Positions 18,227-26,775 of a stretch of DNA of 64,000 bases are shown here, one piece after another. The stretch is taken from assembly GCA_002305415.1 (NCBI GenBank), contig DBQX01000131.1, positions 70,818-134,817 of the forward strand, given 5' to 3'. The notes under the pieces are model-generated. The model was not told where the DNA came from. It did no database searches and saw nothing but the letters and a program-made list of their open reading frames with translations. The translations under genes were made by a program, and so were the position numbers. Every line of letters begins with the position of its first letter. Position 1 is the stretch's first letter. The DNA is from Actinomycetales bacterium UBA1383 (lineage in GTDB: Bacteria > Actinomycetota > Actinomycetes > Actinomycetales > Actinomycetaceae).

Positions 18227-19734
18227 CGCAACCTCGTCGCGAGTTGCACCGCCCGGAGCGCCGCGGCGGCCTTGTTCCGGCACTCCTCGTACTCCGTCGC
18301 GGGTACGGAGTCGGCGACGATTCCGGCGCCGGCCTGAACGCTCGCCAGGCCGTCGAGGATCACGGCGGTGCGGATCGCGATGGCCATGTCCATGTTGCCC
18401 GCGAAGTCGAGGTAGCCGATCGTGCCGCCGTACACCCCGCGACGGGTCGGTTCGAGCTGGTCGATGAGTTCCATGGCCCGCACCTTGGGCGCGCCGGAGA
18501 GCGTCCCCGCCGGGAAAGTCGCCACGAGGGCGTCGAGCGCCGTCGCGTCCGGCCGCATCGTGCCCGTGACGGTCGAGGCCATGTGCATGATGTGGCTGAA
18601 GTGCTTCACCGCCATGAAGTCCCGGACCGTGACCGTGGACGGATCGCAGAACTTCGCCAGGTCGTTGCGGGCGAGGTCGACGAGCATCAGGTGCTCGGCG
18701 CACTCCTTCGGGTCCGCCCGCAGTTCGGCGGCGAGGGCGTGGTCCTCCTCCGGGGACCGGCCCCGCGGCCGGGACCCGGCGATCGGGAAGGTCCGGGCGC
18801 CCCGGCCCTCCACAGTCACCAGGGTCTCGGGCGACGAGCCCACGACGTCGATCCTCCCGGTCGCGCGACGGGGGTCCGGGAGGCACAAGAGGTACATGTA
18901 GGGACTCGGGTTGATGGAGCGGAGCACCCGGTAGACGTCGAGTGGCTCCACCGCGCACTCCACGTCCACCCGCAAGGACAGCACCACCTGGAACACCTCA
19001 CCGTCCCGGATGGCCTCCTTCCCCGCACGGACCGACGCCTCGAAGTCCTGCTGGGAGGTGCGGTGGCGGAGCGGCGGCTCCGGGCGGTCCACCAGGACGG
19101 ACCCGACGACCCCGCGGGCGGTGGCGAGGGTCCGTTCCATGTCGTCCAGCCGCTCGACGGCGTCCGCCCACGCCTCGTCCACCCGCTCGTCGGTGGCGTC
19201 GGCATTGATGGCGTTGGCGATCAACCACACGGTCCCGGTGTGGTGGTCGAGCGCGATCAGGTCGGAGACGAGGCAGAGGGCCACCACGGGGAGGGAGAGG
19301 TCGTCGACGGCGGAATGCGGCAACCGCTCCCACTGGGTCACGAAGTCCCAGCCCAGCGAGCCGACGAGGCCTCCGGTCAGGGGAGGGTAGCCGGGGAGCG
19401 GCTCGCTCCGCAGGACGGCGAGCGCGGCCCGCAGCACGTCGAGCACCGGGCCGGTGGCCGGGATGCCGACGGGCACGTCGCCCACCCAGTGTGCCGACCC
19501 GTCCCAGCTGAGCAGGCTGGCACGGGAGCGGACCCCGACGAAGCTCCACCGGCTCCACGCCCCGTGCTCGGCGGACTCGAGCACGAAGGTTCCCGGTGCG
19601 CCGCCGAAGACCCGGTACGCCCCGGTGGGGGTGAGTTCGTCCGCCAGGAGGCGTCGTGCCACGGGGATGACCCGGCGCGTGCGCGCCAGCTCGCGGAACC
19701 GCTCCAGCGTGACCGTGACCTCGCCCCAGTTCAT
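18223..19734 (-). CDS. trpE: anthranilate synthase component I
   Basis: TrpE converts chorismate and ammonia (supplied by TrpG) to anthranilate, the committed step of tryptophan synthesis. It has 503 residues. The chorismate-binding domain carries GSSPETLV, RPRGRSPEEDHALA, LVDLARNDL and SGAPKVRAMELID. The N-terminal half supplies the tryptophan feedback site in this family. The ATG overlaps the hisF stop (19731-19734), which couples histidine and tryptophan genes. Neither trpG nor trpD is in this window. Confidence 0.97.
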   Translation of the reverse strand: MNWGEVTVTLERFRELARTRRVIPVARRLLADELTPTGAYRVFGGAPGTFVLESAEHGAWSRWSFVGVRSRASLLSWDGSAHWVGDVPVGIPATGPVLDVLRAALAVLRSEPLPGYPPLTGGLVGSLGWDFVTQWERLPHSAVDDLSLPVVALCLVSDLIALDHHTGTVWLIANAINADATDERVDEAWADAVERLDDMERTLATARGVVGSVLVDRPEPPLRHRTSQQDFEASVRAGKEAIRDGEVFQVVLSLRVDVECAVEPLDVYRVLRSINPSPYMYLLCLPDPRRATGRIDVVGSSPETLVTVEGRGARTFPIAGSRPRGRSPEEDHALAAELRADPKECAEHLMLVDLARNDLAKFCDPSTVTVRDFMAVKHFSHIMHMASTVTGTMRPDATALDALVATFPAGTLSGAPKVRAMELIDQLEPTRRGVYGGTIGYLDFAGNMDMAIAIRTAVILDGLASVQAGAGIVADSVPATEYEECRNKAAAALRAVQLATRLR

Positions 19735-20516
19735 CTCGGTACCCGGCCCCTGGGGATGCGCACCGGGAGGCCCGCGGCCGCGATCGCCTCCTTCACGGCG
19801 TGGATGGTCAGCTGCCCGAAGTGGAACACGGAGGCGGCGAGCACGGCGTCCGCCCCTGCCAGCGCCGCCTCGGCGAAGTGCGGGGCTGTGCCGGCGCCAC
19901 CCGATGCGACCAGGGGGACACTGACGACGGCGCGGACGTCCTCGAGCATCCTCAGGTCGAATCCCGAGCGAGTGCCGTCCGCGTCCATCGAGTTGAGCAG
20001 GATCTCGCCCGCGCCCCGGTCGGCGACCTCCCGGGCCCAGGCCACGGCGTCGATCCCGGTACCCCGCCGTCCTCCGTGCGTGGTCACCTCGTACCCGGAG
20101 GGCGTGGTGGCGCAGCGCCGGGCATCCAGAGACATCACGAGGACCTGGCTCCCGAACCGTTCGGCCACCTCGGAGATCAGTGTGGGGCGCCGGATCGCGG
20201 CGGTGTTGACGCCGACCTTGTCGGCCCCGGCCCGCAACAGGGTGTCGACGTCCGCCACGCTGCGTATCCCGCCACCGACCGTGAGGGGGACGAAGACCTC
20301 CTCGGCGGTGCGACGGACCACCTCGAGCGTGGTGGCGCGGCCCTCGGCGGACGCGGAGACGTCGAGGAACGTCAGTTCATCCGCGCCCTCGGCGTCGTAC
20401 CGGCGCGCCAGCTCCACCGGGTCCCCGGCGTCACGCAGGTCGAGGAAGTTCACGCCCTTCACGACGCGCCCCTCGTTCACGTCCAGGCAGGGGATGACGC
20501 GGATGGCGACGCTCAC
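19731..20516 (-). CDS. hisF: imidazole glycerol phosphate synthase, cyclase subunit
   Basis: HisF uses ammonia from HisH to convert PRFAR to imidazole glycerol phosphate and AICAR in histidine synthesis. It is a TIM barrel of 261 residues. The two catalytic aspartates lie in IPCLDVNEGRVVKG and VMSLDARR, and the phosphate sites are LTVGGGIRS and VASGGAGT. GTG 20516 is chosen because a TACCCT hexamer lies 7 bases upstream, and the ORF would otherwise run into the divergent gene. HisF heads the trp operon here, so its promoter probably drives trpE as well. Confidence 0.96.
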   Translation of the reverse strand: MSVAIRVIPCLDVNEGRVVKGVNFLDLRDAGDPVELARRYDAEGADELTFLDVSASAEGRATTLEVVRRTAEEVFVPLTVGGGIRSVADVDTLLRAGADKVGVNTAAIRRPTLISEVAERFGSQVLVMSLDARRCATTPSGYEVTTHGGRRGTGIDAVAWAREVADRGAGEILLNSMDADGTRSGFDLRMLEDVRAVVSVPLVASGGAGTAPHFAEAALAGADAVLAASVFHFGQLTIHAVKEAIAAAGLPVRIPRGRVPR

Positions 20517-20523
20517 GCCACCA

Positions 20524-20529
20524 AGGGTA
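20524..20529 (-). promoter_or_regulatory. -10 element, leaderless hisF-trp operon
   Basis: TACCCT on the minus strand ends 7 bases before GTG 20516. It lies 4 bases from the divergent -10 of the kinase gene, so the two promoters are back to back in about 31 bases. Confidence 0.5.
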
Positions 20530-20533
20530 CCCG

Positions 20534-20539
20534 TAGGCT
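20534..20539 (+). promoter_or_regulatory. -10 element, leaderless kinase gene
   Basis: TAGGCT ends 8 bases before ATG 20548. It is divergent from and almost touches the hisF -10. Confidence 0.5.
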
Positions 20540-20547
20540 GTGGCGTC

Positions 20548-21141
20548 ATGGAGGAGCGGGTGTGCGCCCCGGACCGCTGGCGCGACGACCCGGCCGACGT
20601 GGTCGACGCCGTCGCCGCGGCCCGGGCCGGAGGCACCACCCTCATCCTGGGGATCGACGGCCGCTCGGGTTCGGGGAAGACGGAGCTGGCCGCGCCGGTC
20701 GCGGCCCACCTGCCCCGGGTGCGCGTCCTCCACCTCGACGACGCCTATCCAGGCTGGGACGGCCTGGAGCGCGGGCTCAGCCACGTCGCAGCCAGCGTTC
20801 TCGCACCCCTCGCGGACGGCGGGGCGGGGCGCCACCGCCGCTGGGACTGGGCGGCCGACGCACCCGGTGAATGGGTGGACATCCCCCGGCTCGCCCCCGG
20901 TGACCTGTTCGTGGTCGAGGGGTGCGGGGCACTGGCGGAGCCCTGCGGGCGATTCCTCGACGTCGGGGTGTGGTGCCACGCGCCGCTCGAGCTGCGCCGG
21001 GCGCGCGCGCTCGGTCGCGACGGCCACGTCTGGGCGGACGTGTGGGGCAGGTGGGCGGCGCAGGAGGAGCGGCTGCGCTACCGCCGGCGCGCGGACCTCT
21101 GCCTCCGGGCTCCGCGCACGGAGACCGGCGGGCGAGGCTAG
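20548..21141 (+). CDS. uridine kinase-like P-loop protein
   Basis: This 197-residue nucleoside/phosphoribulokinase-type P-loop protein has a Walker A motif at GIDGRSGSGKT (about residues 34-44). The likely base or catalytic acidic segment is HLDDAYPGWDG, as in uridine kinase-like proteins. A lid arginine cluster (RRARALGRDG) follows. The exact phosphate acceptor cannot be read from sequence. The start at ATG 20548 is set by a TAGGCT hexamer 8 bases upstream; the open frame extends far upstream but only as antisense to hisF and trpE. It converges on the FKBP gene and shares the stop tetranucleotide CTAG (21138-21141). Confidence 0.85.
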   Translation: MEERVCAPDRWRDDPADVVDAVAAARAGGTTLILGIDGRSGSGKTELAAPVAAHLPRVRVLHLDDAYPGWDGLERGLSHVAASVLAPLADGGAGRHRRWDWAADAPGEWVDIPRLAPGDLFVVEGCGALAEPCGRFLDVGVWCHAPLELRRARALGRDGHVWADVWGRWAAQEERLRYRRRADLCLRAPRTETGGRG

Positions 21142-22034
21142 GGACTCGCGGGGCTCGACGGCGCGGGGGGACTCTCCTCGGCGACGCGGCCCTCCCCCAC
21201 CACGGCGAGGATGTCCACCACGATCGCGAGCGCGTCCGTCCCCCGGGCAAGCGCGGGCGGGATCAGGAGCAGGACCTGCGACCCGACCTTCTGGTCCACG
21301 ACGCCGTTCCGCAGGCCCGGGAACGTCTCGTCGAGCGTGATGGTGGCGGGGATGCCCCCGTTCGCCCAGGTGGAGTCGTACACGGAGCCGTCGTCCCAGT
21401 TCCACGCGGTGTACTGGGCGATGAGCTGCTGGCCGGGGCGCACTTGGGGGCCCTCGCCGACCAGGAGTGGCACGATGCCGAGTGAGGTGGGCTCCGCCAC
21501 GGCGGCGAGGGAGCCGAGCACCGGCGCGCCGCCCTCCTCCAGGGTCACCGCGATGCCCTCCGGGGGTGCCTCTCCCGGGGATCCGGTCGCCCGTGTGTGG
21601 AGCACGTCGATGACGACGACGAGCATCGCATCCGGCCCGCCGTCGTCGACGGGTTGCGTCATCAGCAGGCGCGTGCCCTCAGTGGAGCCGACGAGGACGT
21701 CGTACAGGGTGGCTCCCACATCCTCGGTGGTGAGCAGCAGGTTGCGCGGCACCCCGGGCGAGCGGTCCGTGAGGACGGTGCCATCGTCGCCGTCGTACGC
21801 CGTGATGGCGAGCAGGGCGGGGCCGTCGGGCACGAGTTCCCGGCCCTCACCGGTCACCAGCTTCTCGATCGTGCCCTCCTTCACGGGGAGCGGCGCGTCG
21901 AAGGTCACCACGGGGATCGAGCCGAACTCCCCGGTGACCGTGATCTGCCGGCTCTCGGAGGTCTGCTGGTCGGGCCCGCTCTGGCACGCGGTGAGCACCA
22001 GGACGGCAGCCAGCGCCACGCGCCATCTCGACAT
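21138..22034 (-). CDS. FKBP-type peptidyl-prolyl isomerase lipoprotein
   Basis: This 298-residue predicted lipoprotein has a type II signal peptide ending in the lipobox LVLTAC, so Lgt would lipidate it. The C-terminal 95 residues form an FKBP fold (VRPGQQLIAQYTAWNWDDGSVYDSTW, then FPGLRNGVVDQKVGSQVLLLIPP). The middle portion (about 40-190) resembles a second, degenerate FKBP-like domain, with repeats such as GATLYDVLVGSTEGTRLLMTQP. It probably folds exported proteins at the outer face of the membrane. A similar FKBP gene lies next to pafA in other actinobacteria. The start has a TAGGCT hexamer 7 bases upstream. Confidence 0.9.
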   Translation of the reverse strand: MSRWRVALAAVLVLTACQSGPDQQTSESRQITVTGEFGSIPVVTFDAPLPVKEGTIEKLVTGEGRELVPDGPALLAITAYDGDDGTVLTDRSPGVPRNLLLTTEDVGATLYDVLVGSTEGTRLLMTQPVDDGGPDAMLVVVIDVLHTRATGSPGEAPPEGIAVTLEEGGAPVLGSLAAVAEPTSLGIVPLLVGEGPQVRPGQQLIAQYTAWNWDDGSVYDSTWANGGIPATITLDETFPGLRNGVVDQKVGSQVLLLIPPALARGTDALAIVVDILAVVGEGRVAEESPPAPSSPASP

Positions 22035-22041
22035 GGACCCC

Positions 22042-22047
22042 AGCCTA
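22042..22047 (-). promoter_or_regulatory. -10 element, leaderless FKBP gene
   Basis: TAGGCT on the minus strand ends 7 bases before ATG 22034. It overlaps the last codons and stop of pafA, so the FKBP gene can be transcribed independently of the pup cluster. Confidence 0.5.
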
Positions 22048-23412
22048 CGAGACGGACATGGACTCCAGCAGCGCCTCCACACGTTCGTCATGGGGCGAGA
22101 ACGGGTCGAGCAGCATCACGGTCCGGTGGGCCGGGTCCGCGAGCTTGAGGTGGACCCAGTCGACGGAGTGGTCCCGCCGCTGATCCTGCGCGAGCCCGAC
22201 GAAACGGCCCCGGAGCAGCGCGCGGGTGGTCCGCGGGGGCGTGACCGCGGCGTCGGTGACGAGTTCCCGGGTGGTGAGGCGGCGCATGAGGCCCGAGGTC
22301 TCCATGCGGTCCTGCAGGCCTCCCTCGGTGATGTCGTGGTAGGCGAGCAGGAGCCGGTGCATCGCGGCGACAGTGGCCCCGGGACGTCCCTCGAACCGCT
22401 GCACGAGGCGCTCCTTGATCGCCCAGTCCAGTTCCGCGTCCACCAGGGAGTGGTCGCCGGTCTCGACGGCCGTGAGGCCCCGGTCCCAGAGGTCGAGCGC
22501 GGCCGCGTGCCACGGGTCCACGTCCCAGTTCGCCGCGGCGAACGCCCGGATGGACTCGAGGTACTCGCGCTGGATCTCGACGGCGGTGGTGCGGCGGCCG
22601 TCCGCACGCTCCACGTCGACGGACCCGGTCATGTCGGCGGAGATCTCCCGGATCGCCCGCATGGGGTCGGCGAGCTCGATCGTGGGGCGTCTGCCGGCCT
22701 CGACCATGGCGAGCAGCATGTCGGTCGAGGCCACCTTCAGGAGGGTGGAGCCCTCGGCCATGGTCGAGTCCCCGACGATCACGTGCAGGCGGCGGTAGAG
22801 GTCGACGTCCGCGTGGGGCTCGTCGCGGGTGTTGACGATGGGACGCGACCGGGTGGTGGCGGAGCTCATGGCGTCCCAGACCTGCCCCGCCCGCTGCGAG
22901 AAGGACATCTCGACGCGGCCGGCCCGCACCCGGAAGTGGCCGTTGCCGCAGACGATCTGGCGGGTGACGAAGAAGGCGACGAGGGAGGCGACCATCGCCT
23001 TGAAGTCGGGCCGGCGCCGCACGAGGTAGTTCTCGTGGCAGCCGAAGGAGTTGCCGGCCGCGTCGAGGTTGTTGCGGAAGAGGTGGATGCGTCCGTCGAC
23101 GCCGTTCTCGGCGAGGGACACGTTCGCCTGGCGGGCGAGTTCGCGGAGGTACTCGGCACCGGCGCGGTCCTGGGCGAGGAGGTCCCTGAGCTGGTCGCAC
23201 TCGGCTGTCGCGTACTCCGGGTGGGAGCCGACGTCGAGGTAGAGCCGTCCCCCGTTGCGGAGGAACACGTTGGTCGACCGCCCCAGAGCGACGACCGGAC
23301 GGAAGAGCAGCCTGGCCGCCTCGTCGGCGTCGAGCGGGGGCTTGTTGCCCACCAGGGATGCACAGGTCAGCCCGTACTCCGTCTCGATGCCCCAGATCCG
23401 GCGAGGGATCAC
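22045..23412 (-). CDS. pafA: Pup--protein ligase
   Basis: PafA attaches the C-terminal glutamate of Pup to lysines of target proteins, using ATP. It has 455 residues and belongs to the carboxylate-amine/glutamine synthetase-like fold. The nucleotide-binding start is RRIWGIETEYGL, and the catalytic Asp region is NGGRLYLDVGSHPEYATAE. It lacks the insertion seen in Dop before this motif, which separates ligase from depupylase. The HENYLV and NTRDEPHAD segments are conserved in both. GTG 23412 overlaps the pup stop (GTGA), so ligase and modifier are coupled. Confidence 0.96.
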   Translation of the reverse strand: MIPRRIWGIETEYGLTCASLVGNKPPLDADEAARLLFRPVVALGRSTNVFLRNGGRLYLDVGSHPEYATAECDQLRDLLAQDRAGAEYLRELARQANVSLAENGVDGRIHLFRNNLDAAGNSFGCHENYLVRRRPDFKAMVASLVAFFVTRQIVCGNGHFRVRAGRVEMSFSQRAGQVWDAMSSATTRSRPIVNTRDEPHADVDLYRRLHVIVGDSTMAEGSTLLKVASTDMLLAMVEAGRRPTIELADPMRAIREISADMTGSVDVERADGRRTTAVEIQREYLESIRAFAAANWDVDPWHAAALDLWDRGLTAVETGDHSLVDAELDWAIKERLVQRFEGRPGATVAAMHRLLLAYHDITEGGLQDRMETSGLMRRLTTRELVTDAAVTPPRTTRALLRGRFVGLAQDQRRDHSVDWVHLKLADPAHRTVMLLDPFSPHDERVEALLESMSVS

Positions 23413-23594
23413 TGGCCGCCCTTCTGCACGAAGCCCTGGACGAAGGACTCCGCGTTGGTCACGAGGATCGAGTCGATCTCGTCGAGCAGGTCGTCGACCT
23501 TCTGCGCGGCGGCCTGTGGGGCCGCCGGGACCGGCAGGTCCGGCAGCGTCTCGGGTTCGCGCCGGGAACTCGAGGCGAACTCCTGCGTGGACAT
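23409..23594 (-). CDS. pup: prokaryotic ubiquitin-like protein Pup
   Basis: Pup is a 61-residue, intrinsically disordered, acidic protein modifier. The C-terminal half is the conserved coiled-coil and ligase-binding region (VDDLLDEIDSILVTNAESFV), ending FVQKGGQ. The last residue is glutamine rather than glutamate, so Dop must deamidate it before PafA can use it. It lies 9 bases downstream of dop and overlaps pafA. The N-terminal region, which threads into the ATPase pore, is serine-rich and short. Confidence 0.95.
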   Translation of the reverse strand: MSTQEFASSSRREPETLPDLPVPAAPQAAAQKVDDLLDEIDSILVTNAESFVQGFVQKGGQ

Positions 23595-23603
23595 CTCTCC
23601 TCC

Positions 23604-25130
23604 TCACCTGCCGCCGAGCGTGGCGAGCAGGTCGTCGATCTCAGCTGATTCGAACAGCCTAGCCGCCCGGTCCCGTGTCCCCCGGTGCGGGTCGAGCAGG
23701 GGGATGCGCACCAGCGAGGACTTCGAGGGGGTGTCGACGACGACGGACGACCAGCCGGCGGCAGCGACGTTGCGGGGGTGCCGCGCCACCATGCTCCCCC
23801 GGAACCACGCCCGCGTGTCCGGGGGTGGGGCGAATCGCGCGGCGTGCACCTCGGCCTGGTCCACGAGCCTCTGCACCCGCCCGGCGGCGTCGAGACGGGC
23901 CACCACCGAGTGCTCCGGGCGCAGGTCGGCCCACTGCAGGTCGAGTGCCTGGAGGCGTGGGCTGGTCCAGGTGAGGTTGTCACGCCGCCGGAGTCCGTCG
24001 AGGAGCTGGCGCTTCGCCACCCACTCGACCTGGTGGGCGACGGTGTCGGGGTCGGTGGCGAGCCCGGTCAGGACGGCGTCCCAGAGGGCGAGGGCGCGGC
24101 GGGTCCCGGCGTCCGAGTCGTCGACATGGCGGGCGACGACGTCGAGGTAGGCGCGCTGCACGTCCAGCGCCCGCACCCTGCCCGTCGCCGTGGACAGGAC
24201 GTGCCCGAACGGGTCATGGCTCACCCCCCAGGTGTCCACCACGGGGGCGGAGAGGGAGAGGGCCTCCAGTTCGAGGGGCAGGTGGTCGTTCTCGATGAGC
24301 CAGATCACGAGCGCGGTGGTCGCGAACTTGAGGTACACGGGCACGTCGAAGCGGTTGGCGTCCCCGACGATGACGTGGAGCCGCCGCCACCGCTCGGGGT
24401 CCGCGTGCGGCTCGTCCCGCGTGTTGACGATCGGCCGGTTGAAGGTGGTCTCCAGTCCGATGTCGTTCTCGACGTAGTCGGCCCGCTGGGAGATCTGGAA
24501 GCCCGCCTCCTGCGAGCGCTGTCCCAGGCCGACCCGGCCCGCCCCGCAGAGCACGGGACGCGTGACGAGGAAGGGGATGAGGTGGTGCGCGAGCTCGTGG
24601 AAGGGGACGGCGCGGTCCACGAGGTAGTTCTCGTGGGTCCCGTAGCTGGCGCCCTTGCCGTCGACGTTGTTCTTGTAGATGACCACCTCGCGCCCGGAGG
24701 ACTCGACGGCGCGCATCGCCTCACGCATCACCTCGTCGCCCGCCAGGTCCCACACGACGGCGTCCCGCGGGTTCGTCACCTCCGGTGAGGAGTACTCCGG
24801 GTGGGCATGGTCGACGTAGAGGCGCGCGCCGTTCGTCAGGACCGCGTTGGCCGGTCCGCCGCGCACACTGCCACGCCGCAGCTCGGTGAGCTCCGCGGCG
24901 AGGTCCGGCTCGTCGGTGAGCTGCGAGGGGTGGGCGGCGGCGCGGCGCAGCCGGTAGCCGCGCGCGTCCGAGAGTGGGTCCTCGCCCGCGTAGTCCCAGG
25001 GGGCGTGGGGGACGGCGGCGGCGTACCCCTGCACGATCCGGGTGGACAGCTCCACCGGGTTGGCCCACGGGTTGCCGGGCTCGATGAGGCCGTACTCCGT
25101 CTCGATCCCCATGATGCGGTGGACGCTCAC
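23604..25130 (-). CDS. dop: Pup deamidase/depupylase
   Basis: Dop deamidates the Pup C-terminal glutamine and also removes Pup from conjugates. It has 508 residues, is homologous to PafA (MGIETEYGL, then NGARLYVDHAHPEYSSPE), and carries the Dop-specific insertion between these motifs (about residues 35-85, around DPLSDARGYRL and LRRGSVRGGPAN). GTG 25130 overlaps the arc stop by 4 bases. Because this Pup ends in glutamine, Dop should be essential for pupylation here, not only for its reversal. Confidence 0.95.
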   Translation of the reverse strand: MSVHRIMGIETEYGLIEPGNPWANPVELSTRIVQGYAAAVPHAPWDYAGEDPLSDARGYRLRRAAAHPSQLTDEPDLAAELTELRRGSVRGGPANAVLTNGARLYVDHAHPEYSSPEVTNPRDAVVWDLAGDEVMREAMRAVESSGREVVIYKNNVDGKGASYGTHENYLVDRAVPFHELAHHLIPFLVTRPVLCGAGRVGLGQRSQEAGFQISQRADYVENDIGLETTFNRPIVNTRDEPHADPERWRRLHVIVGDANRFDVPVYLKFATTALVIWLIENDHLPLELEALSLSAPVVDTWGVSHDPFGHVLSTATGRVRALDVQRAYLDVVARHVDDSDAGTRRALALWDAVLTGLATDPDTVAHQVEWVAKRQLLDGLRRRDNLTWTSPRLQALDLQWADLRPEHSVVARLDAAGRVQRLVDQAEVHAARFAPPPDTRAWFRGSMVARHPRNVAAAGWSSVVVDTPSKSSLVRIPLLDPHRGTRDRAARLFESAEIDDLLATLGGR

Positions 25131-26740
25131 AGCGCGTCCTCCGCCAGCCGGAGGTCCTCGACGGGGCGCTCCGCCGCGGGCACGTCGCGTTCCTCGTCCC
25201 GCAGCATGCGGATCAGGCTCACGCGTTCTCCCCGCCGGCCCGAGATGCGCGCCCACTGCTCGGGATCAGCACTGGCGCGCAGGTCCTCGCTCTCGCGCAG
25301 CTCCTGGGCGAGGGCGTCGAGGAGGTGGCGGGTGCGGAGCCCGCGCTCCCCGGTGGAGAGGAGGTCCTTGATGGCAGCCTTCTTCGCCCGGTCCACCACG
25401 TTGGCGATCAGGGCCCCGGAGGCGAAGTCCTTGACGTACAGCACCTCCTTCTCGCCGGTGGAGAAGGTGACCTCCACGTAGCGGTTGTCCGGGGTGGTGG
25501 CGTACAGCCGTTCGACGGCCGCGTCGATCATCGCGGCCACCGCCGCCGGCGCGCTGCCGTGGGCGGCGAGCTCCTCCTCGTGGATCGGCAGGTCCGGGGT
25601 GAGGTACTTGGCGAAGATCTCGCGGGCGCCGTCCGCGTCGGGGCGCTCGATCCGGATCTTCAGGTCGAGGCGGCCCGGCCGCAGGATGGCCGGATCGATC
25701 ATGTCCTCCCGGTTCGAGGCCCCGATGATGATGACGTTCTCGAGCGACTCGACGCCGTCGACCTCCGCGAGCAGCTGCGGGACGATCGTGGTCTCGACGT
25801 CCGAGGAGACGCCCGCGCCGCGGATGCGGAACAGCGACTCCATCTCGTCGAAGAAGATGATGACGGGGACTCCGCCCCGGGCGCGCTCGCGTGCGCGGGC
25901 AAAGATCACCCGGATCTGCCGCTCTGTCTCGCCCACGAACTTGTTGAGCAGTTCCGGGCCCTTGATGTTGAGGAAGTAGGCGGTGCCGTCCGGTCCGCCC
26001 ACCGTCCGCGCCAGCGAGGTGGCCACCGCCTTGGCGATCAGCGTCTTGCCGCAGCCCGGCGGACCGTACAGCAGCACGCCCTTCGGGGGCCGGAGCCCGT
26101 GCTCGCGGTAGAGCTCGGGATGGATGAAGGGGAGTTCGACCGCGTCGCGGATCTGCTCGATCTGCGGCCGCAGGCCGCCGATGTCGGTGTACTCGGTGTC
26201 CGGCTGCTCCTCGAGGATCAGGTCCTCGATCTCGGTGCGCTGGACGAAGGCGGTGGCGAAACCCGAACGGACGTCCACGACGACCGCATCGCCCATCCGC
26301 AGGGGCGCGCCGAGGAGGGGCCCGGCGAGGCGCAGCACGCGCTCGTCGTCGGCGCGCAGTGCCACGAGGACACGGTCGCCGTCGAGCGCCTCCCGCACCG
26401 TCGCGACCTCGCCGTGGCTCTCGAACCCGGACGCGCCGACCACCAGCAGCTGCTCGTTGAGGCGTACCTCCTGCCCGGGCCGCAGCGCCCCGAGCGGAAG
26501 TGTCGCGATGACCGGGAGCCGCATGCGGCGTCCCGCGACGACGACGTCCGCCTCGCGGTCCTCGAGGTGCGCCGCGACGAAGGTGCCGTACGACGACGGT
26601 GCCCGGACGGCCTGGTCGAGCTGCGCCTGGAGCTCGACCAGGCGCCGGCGGGCCGTGGTCAGCGCCTCAGCGAGGCGGTCGTTCTTGGCTGCCAGGGAGA
26701 TGACCTGCTGTTCCAGTTCCTGGGTGCTTCCCGCCGCCAT
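25127..26740 (-). CDS. arc: ARC/Mpa-type AAA ATPase without an HbYX tail
   Basis: ARC is a hexameric AAA unfoldase that recognises pupylated proteins. This one has about 537 residues: an N-terminal coiled coil (about 5-47), tandem OB domains (about 50-170), a Walker A at GPPGCGKT (226-233), Walker B IIFFDEME and the arginine-finger region DPAILRPGRLD. The protein ends LAEDAL. Actinobacterial proteasomal ATPases end in a hydrophobic-Tyr-X motif such as GQYL that docks into the 20S core, and this is absent. GGGAGGG precedes ATG 26740. An ATG at 26779, overlapping the trmI stop, would add 13 residues and has no ribosome binding site. Confidence 0.94.
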   Translation of the reverse strand: MAAGSTQELEQQVISLAAKNDRLAEALTTARRRLVELQAQLDQAVRAPSSYGTFVAAHLEDREADVVVAGRRMRLPVIATLPLGALRPGQEVRLNEQLLVVGASGFESHGEVATVREALDGDRVLVALRADDERVLRLAGPLLGAPLRMGDAVVVDVRSGFATAFVQRTEIEDLILEEQPDTEYTDIGGLRPQIEQIRDAVELPFIHPELYREHGLRPPKGVLLYGPPGCGKTLIAKAVATSLARTVGGPDGTAYFLNIKGPELLNKFVGETERQIRVIFARARERARGGVPVIIFFDEMESLFRIRGAGVSSDVETTIVPQLLAEVDGVESLENVIIIGASNREDMIDPAILRPGRLDLKIRIERPDADGAREIFAKYLTPDLPIHEEELAAHGSAPAAVAAMIDAAVERLYATTPDNRYVEVTFSTGEKEVLYVKDFASGALIANVVDRAKKAAIKDLLSTGERGLRTRHLLDALAQELRESEDLRASADPEQWARISGRRGERVSLIRMLRDEERDVPAAERPVEDLRLAEDAL

Positions 26741-26775
26741 CGCCGTCCCTCCCGCGTTCCGCGTGCTCGCCCCAC

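Noticed and set aside
23412..23594. Hidden or degraded prcB/prcA genes between pup and pafA
   Set aside because: pup and pafA overlap by 4 bases, so there is no room and no remnant is visible.
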